A stretch of DNA of 6,646 nt from Pseudomonadota bacterium (lineage in GTDB: Bacteria; Myxococcota_A; Polyangia; Fen-1088). Shown here piece after piece: positions 6,346-6,646 of the stretch. The notes beneath the pieces were generated by a model that was not told where the DNA came from, made no database searches, and worked only from the letters and a program-made list of their open reading frames with translations. Numbering within the stretch: the first letter of the stretch is position 1; each line of letters starts with the position of its first letter. The stretch is from contig JADGRD010000200.1 in the NCBI GenBank assembly GCA_017881285.1, positions 1 to 6,646 of the forward strand. Direction: 5' to 3'. The position numbers and the translations under genes were made by a program.

Positions 6346-6646
6346 TCACCCTAGGAGCGCGTGGCGCAGGATGAGGGCCAACTTGGACGAGGACGCGAGC
6401 AAGGTGCAGCACCGGCTGCAAGCGGCGAATGGCCCGCCGGTCATCAACTCCTGGCGATACTGCCGCGCTCGCGGACCATTCCAGATCGCCGTCAGATCCT
6501 CGGTCCGCACATTGCCCGCGATGAAGTCCGCGAAGTCCATGCAAAACGCCACGTCACCGTTGGGCATGACCTGCAAGTAGCGCCACGGAATCGTGCACCT
6601 GGGTTGGCCCAGGAATCGCTCCGGCTCGTGAAAGTAGTCGTCGATA
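6346..6646 (-). CDS. C-terminal SPASM segment of a probable radical SAM enzyme (cut by right edge)
   Basis: The last 99 residues and the TGA stop (6348-6346) are present; the start lies beyond the right edge. Numbering from the edge, Cys17, the G-x4-C unit Gly30 to Cys35 (NGDVAFC), GNV (44-46), IWNG (54-57), a YR-x-EL stretch (63-67) and the terminal CSRCC (76-80) give the usual SPASM order: Cys, G-x4-C, GN, iWn, then C-x2-C. SPASM domains bind auxiliary iron-sulfur clusters at the C-terminus of radical SAM enzymes, many of which modify peptides or proteins. Only five cysteines are visible, four in likely ligand positions, which suits a single auxiliary cluster rather than two. The radical SAM core with CxxxCxxC would be outside the window and is not seen. 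The substrate cannot be inferred from this part, and the convergent fusion gene is not evidence of a shared pathway. Confidence 0.8.
   Translation of the reverse strand, partial: IDDYFHEPERFLGQPRCTIPWRYLQVMPNGDVAFCMDFADFIAGNVRTEDLTAIWNGPRARQYRQELMTGGPFAACSRCCTLLASSSKLALILRHALLG

Overview
The window is GC-rich and gene-dense. It holds five protein genes, two of them cut by the window edges, and no RNA gene, insertion sequence or CRISPR array that I can see. The mix of protein types (a VWA-type lipoprotein, a Vgb-like propeller lipoprotein ending its signal in 'ACGRTE', a membrane/spermidine-synthase-like fusion and a SPASM protein) suggests a Gram-negative bacterium, perhaps Myxococcota or a related deltaproteobacterial lineage. 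That placement is an inference from style, not a phylogenetic result.

Layout from left to right. (1) Minus strand, 439 to beyond the left edge: the N-terminus of an exported lipoprotein that resembles VWA-domain surface proteins. (2) A 545-bp divergent intergenic region with several perfect inverted repeats, including a bipartite 43-nt hairpin in the leader of the next gene. (3) Plus strand, 985-2043: an RsgA-type circularly permuted GTPase involved in small-subunit ribosome maturation. (4) Minus strand, 3087-2092, convergent with rsgA: a seven-bladed Vgb-like beta-propeller lipoprotein that lacks the catalytic residues of streptogramin lyase. (5) A 386-bp divergent intergenic region ending in two consecutive hairpins with 3-nt loops; the second buries the ribosome binding site and start codon of the next gene. 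(6) Plus strand, 3474-6239: a 921-residue fusion of a duplicated multi-pass membrane domain, a spermidine-synthase-like methyltransferase-fold domain and a C-terminal TPR-like tail. (7) Minus strand, from the right edge to 6346, convergent with the fusion gene: the C-terminal SPASM segment of a probable radical SAM enzyme.

The genes alternate in orientation (minus, plus, minus, plus, minus), so no two complete genes form an operon here and the window does not read as one pathway. The most unusual points are the start-codon hairpin and tandem palindromes before the fusion gene, the non-canonical active site of that fusion protein, the catalytically degenerate Vgb-like propeller, and the structured rsgA leader. 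I found no clear case for a wholly new defence or mobile system.
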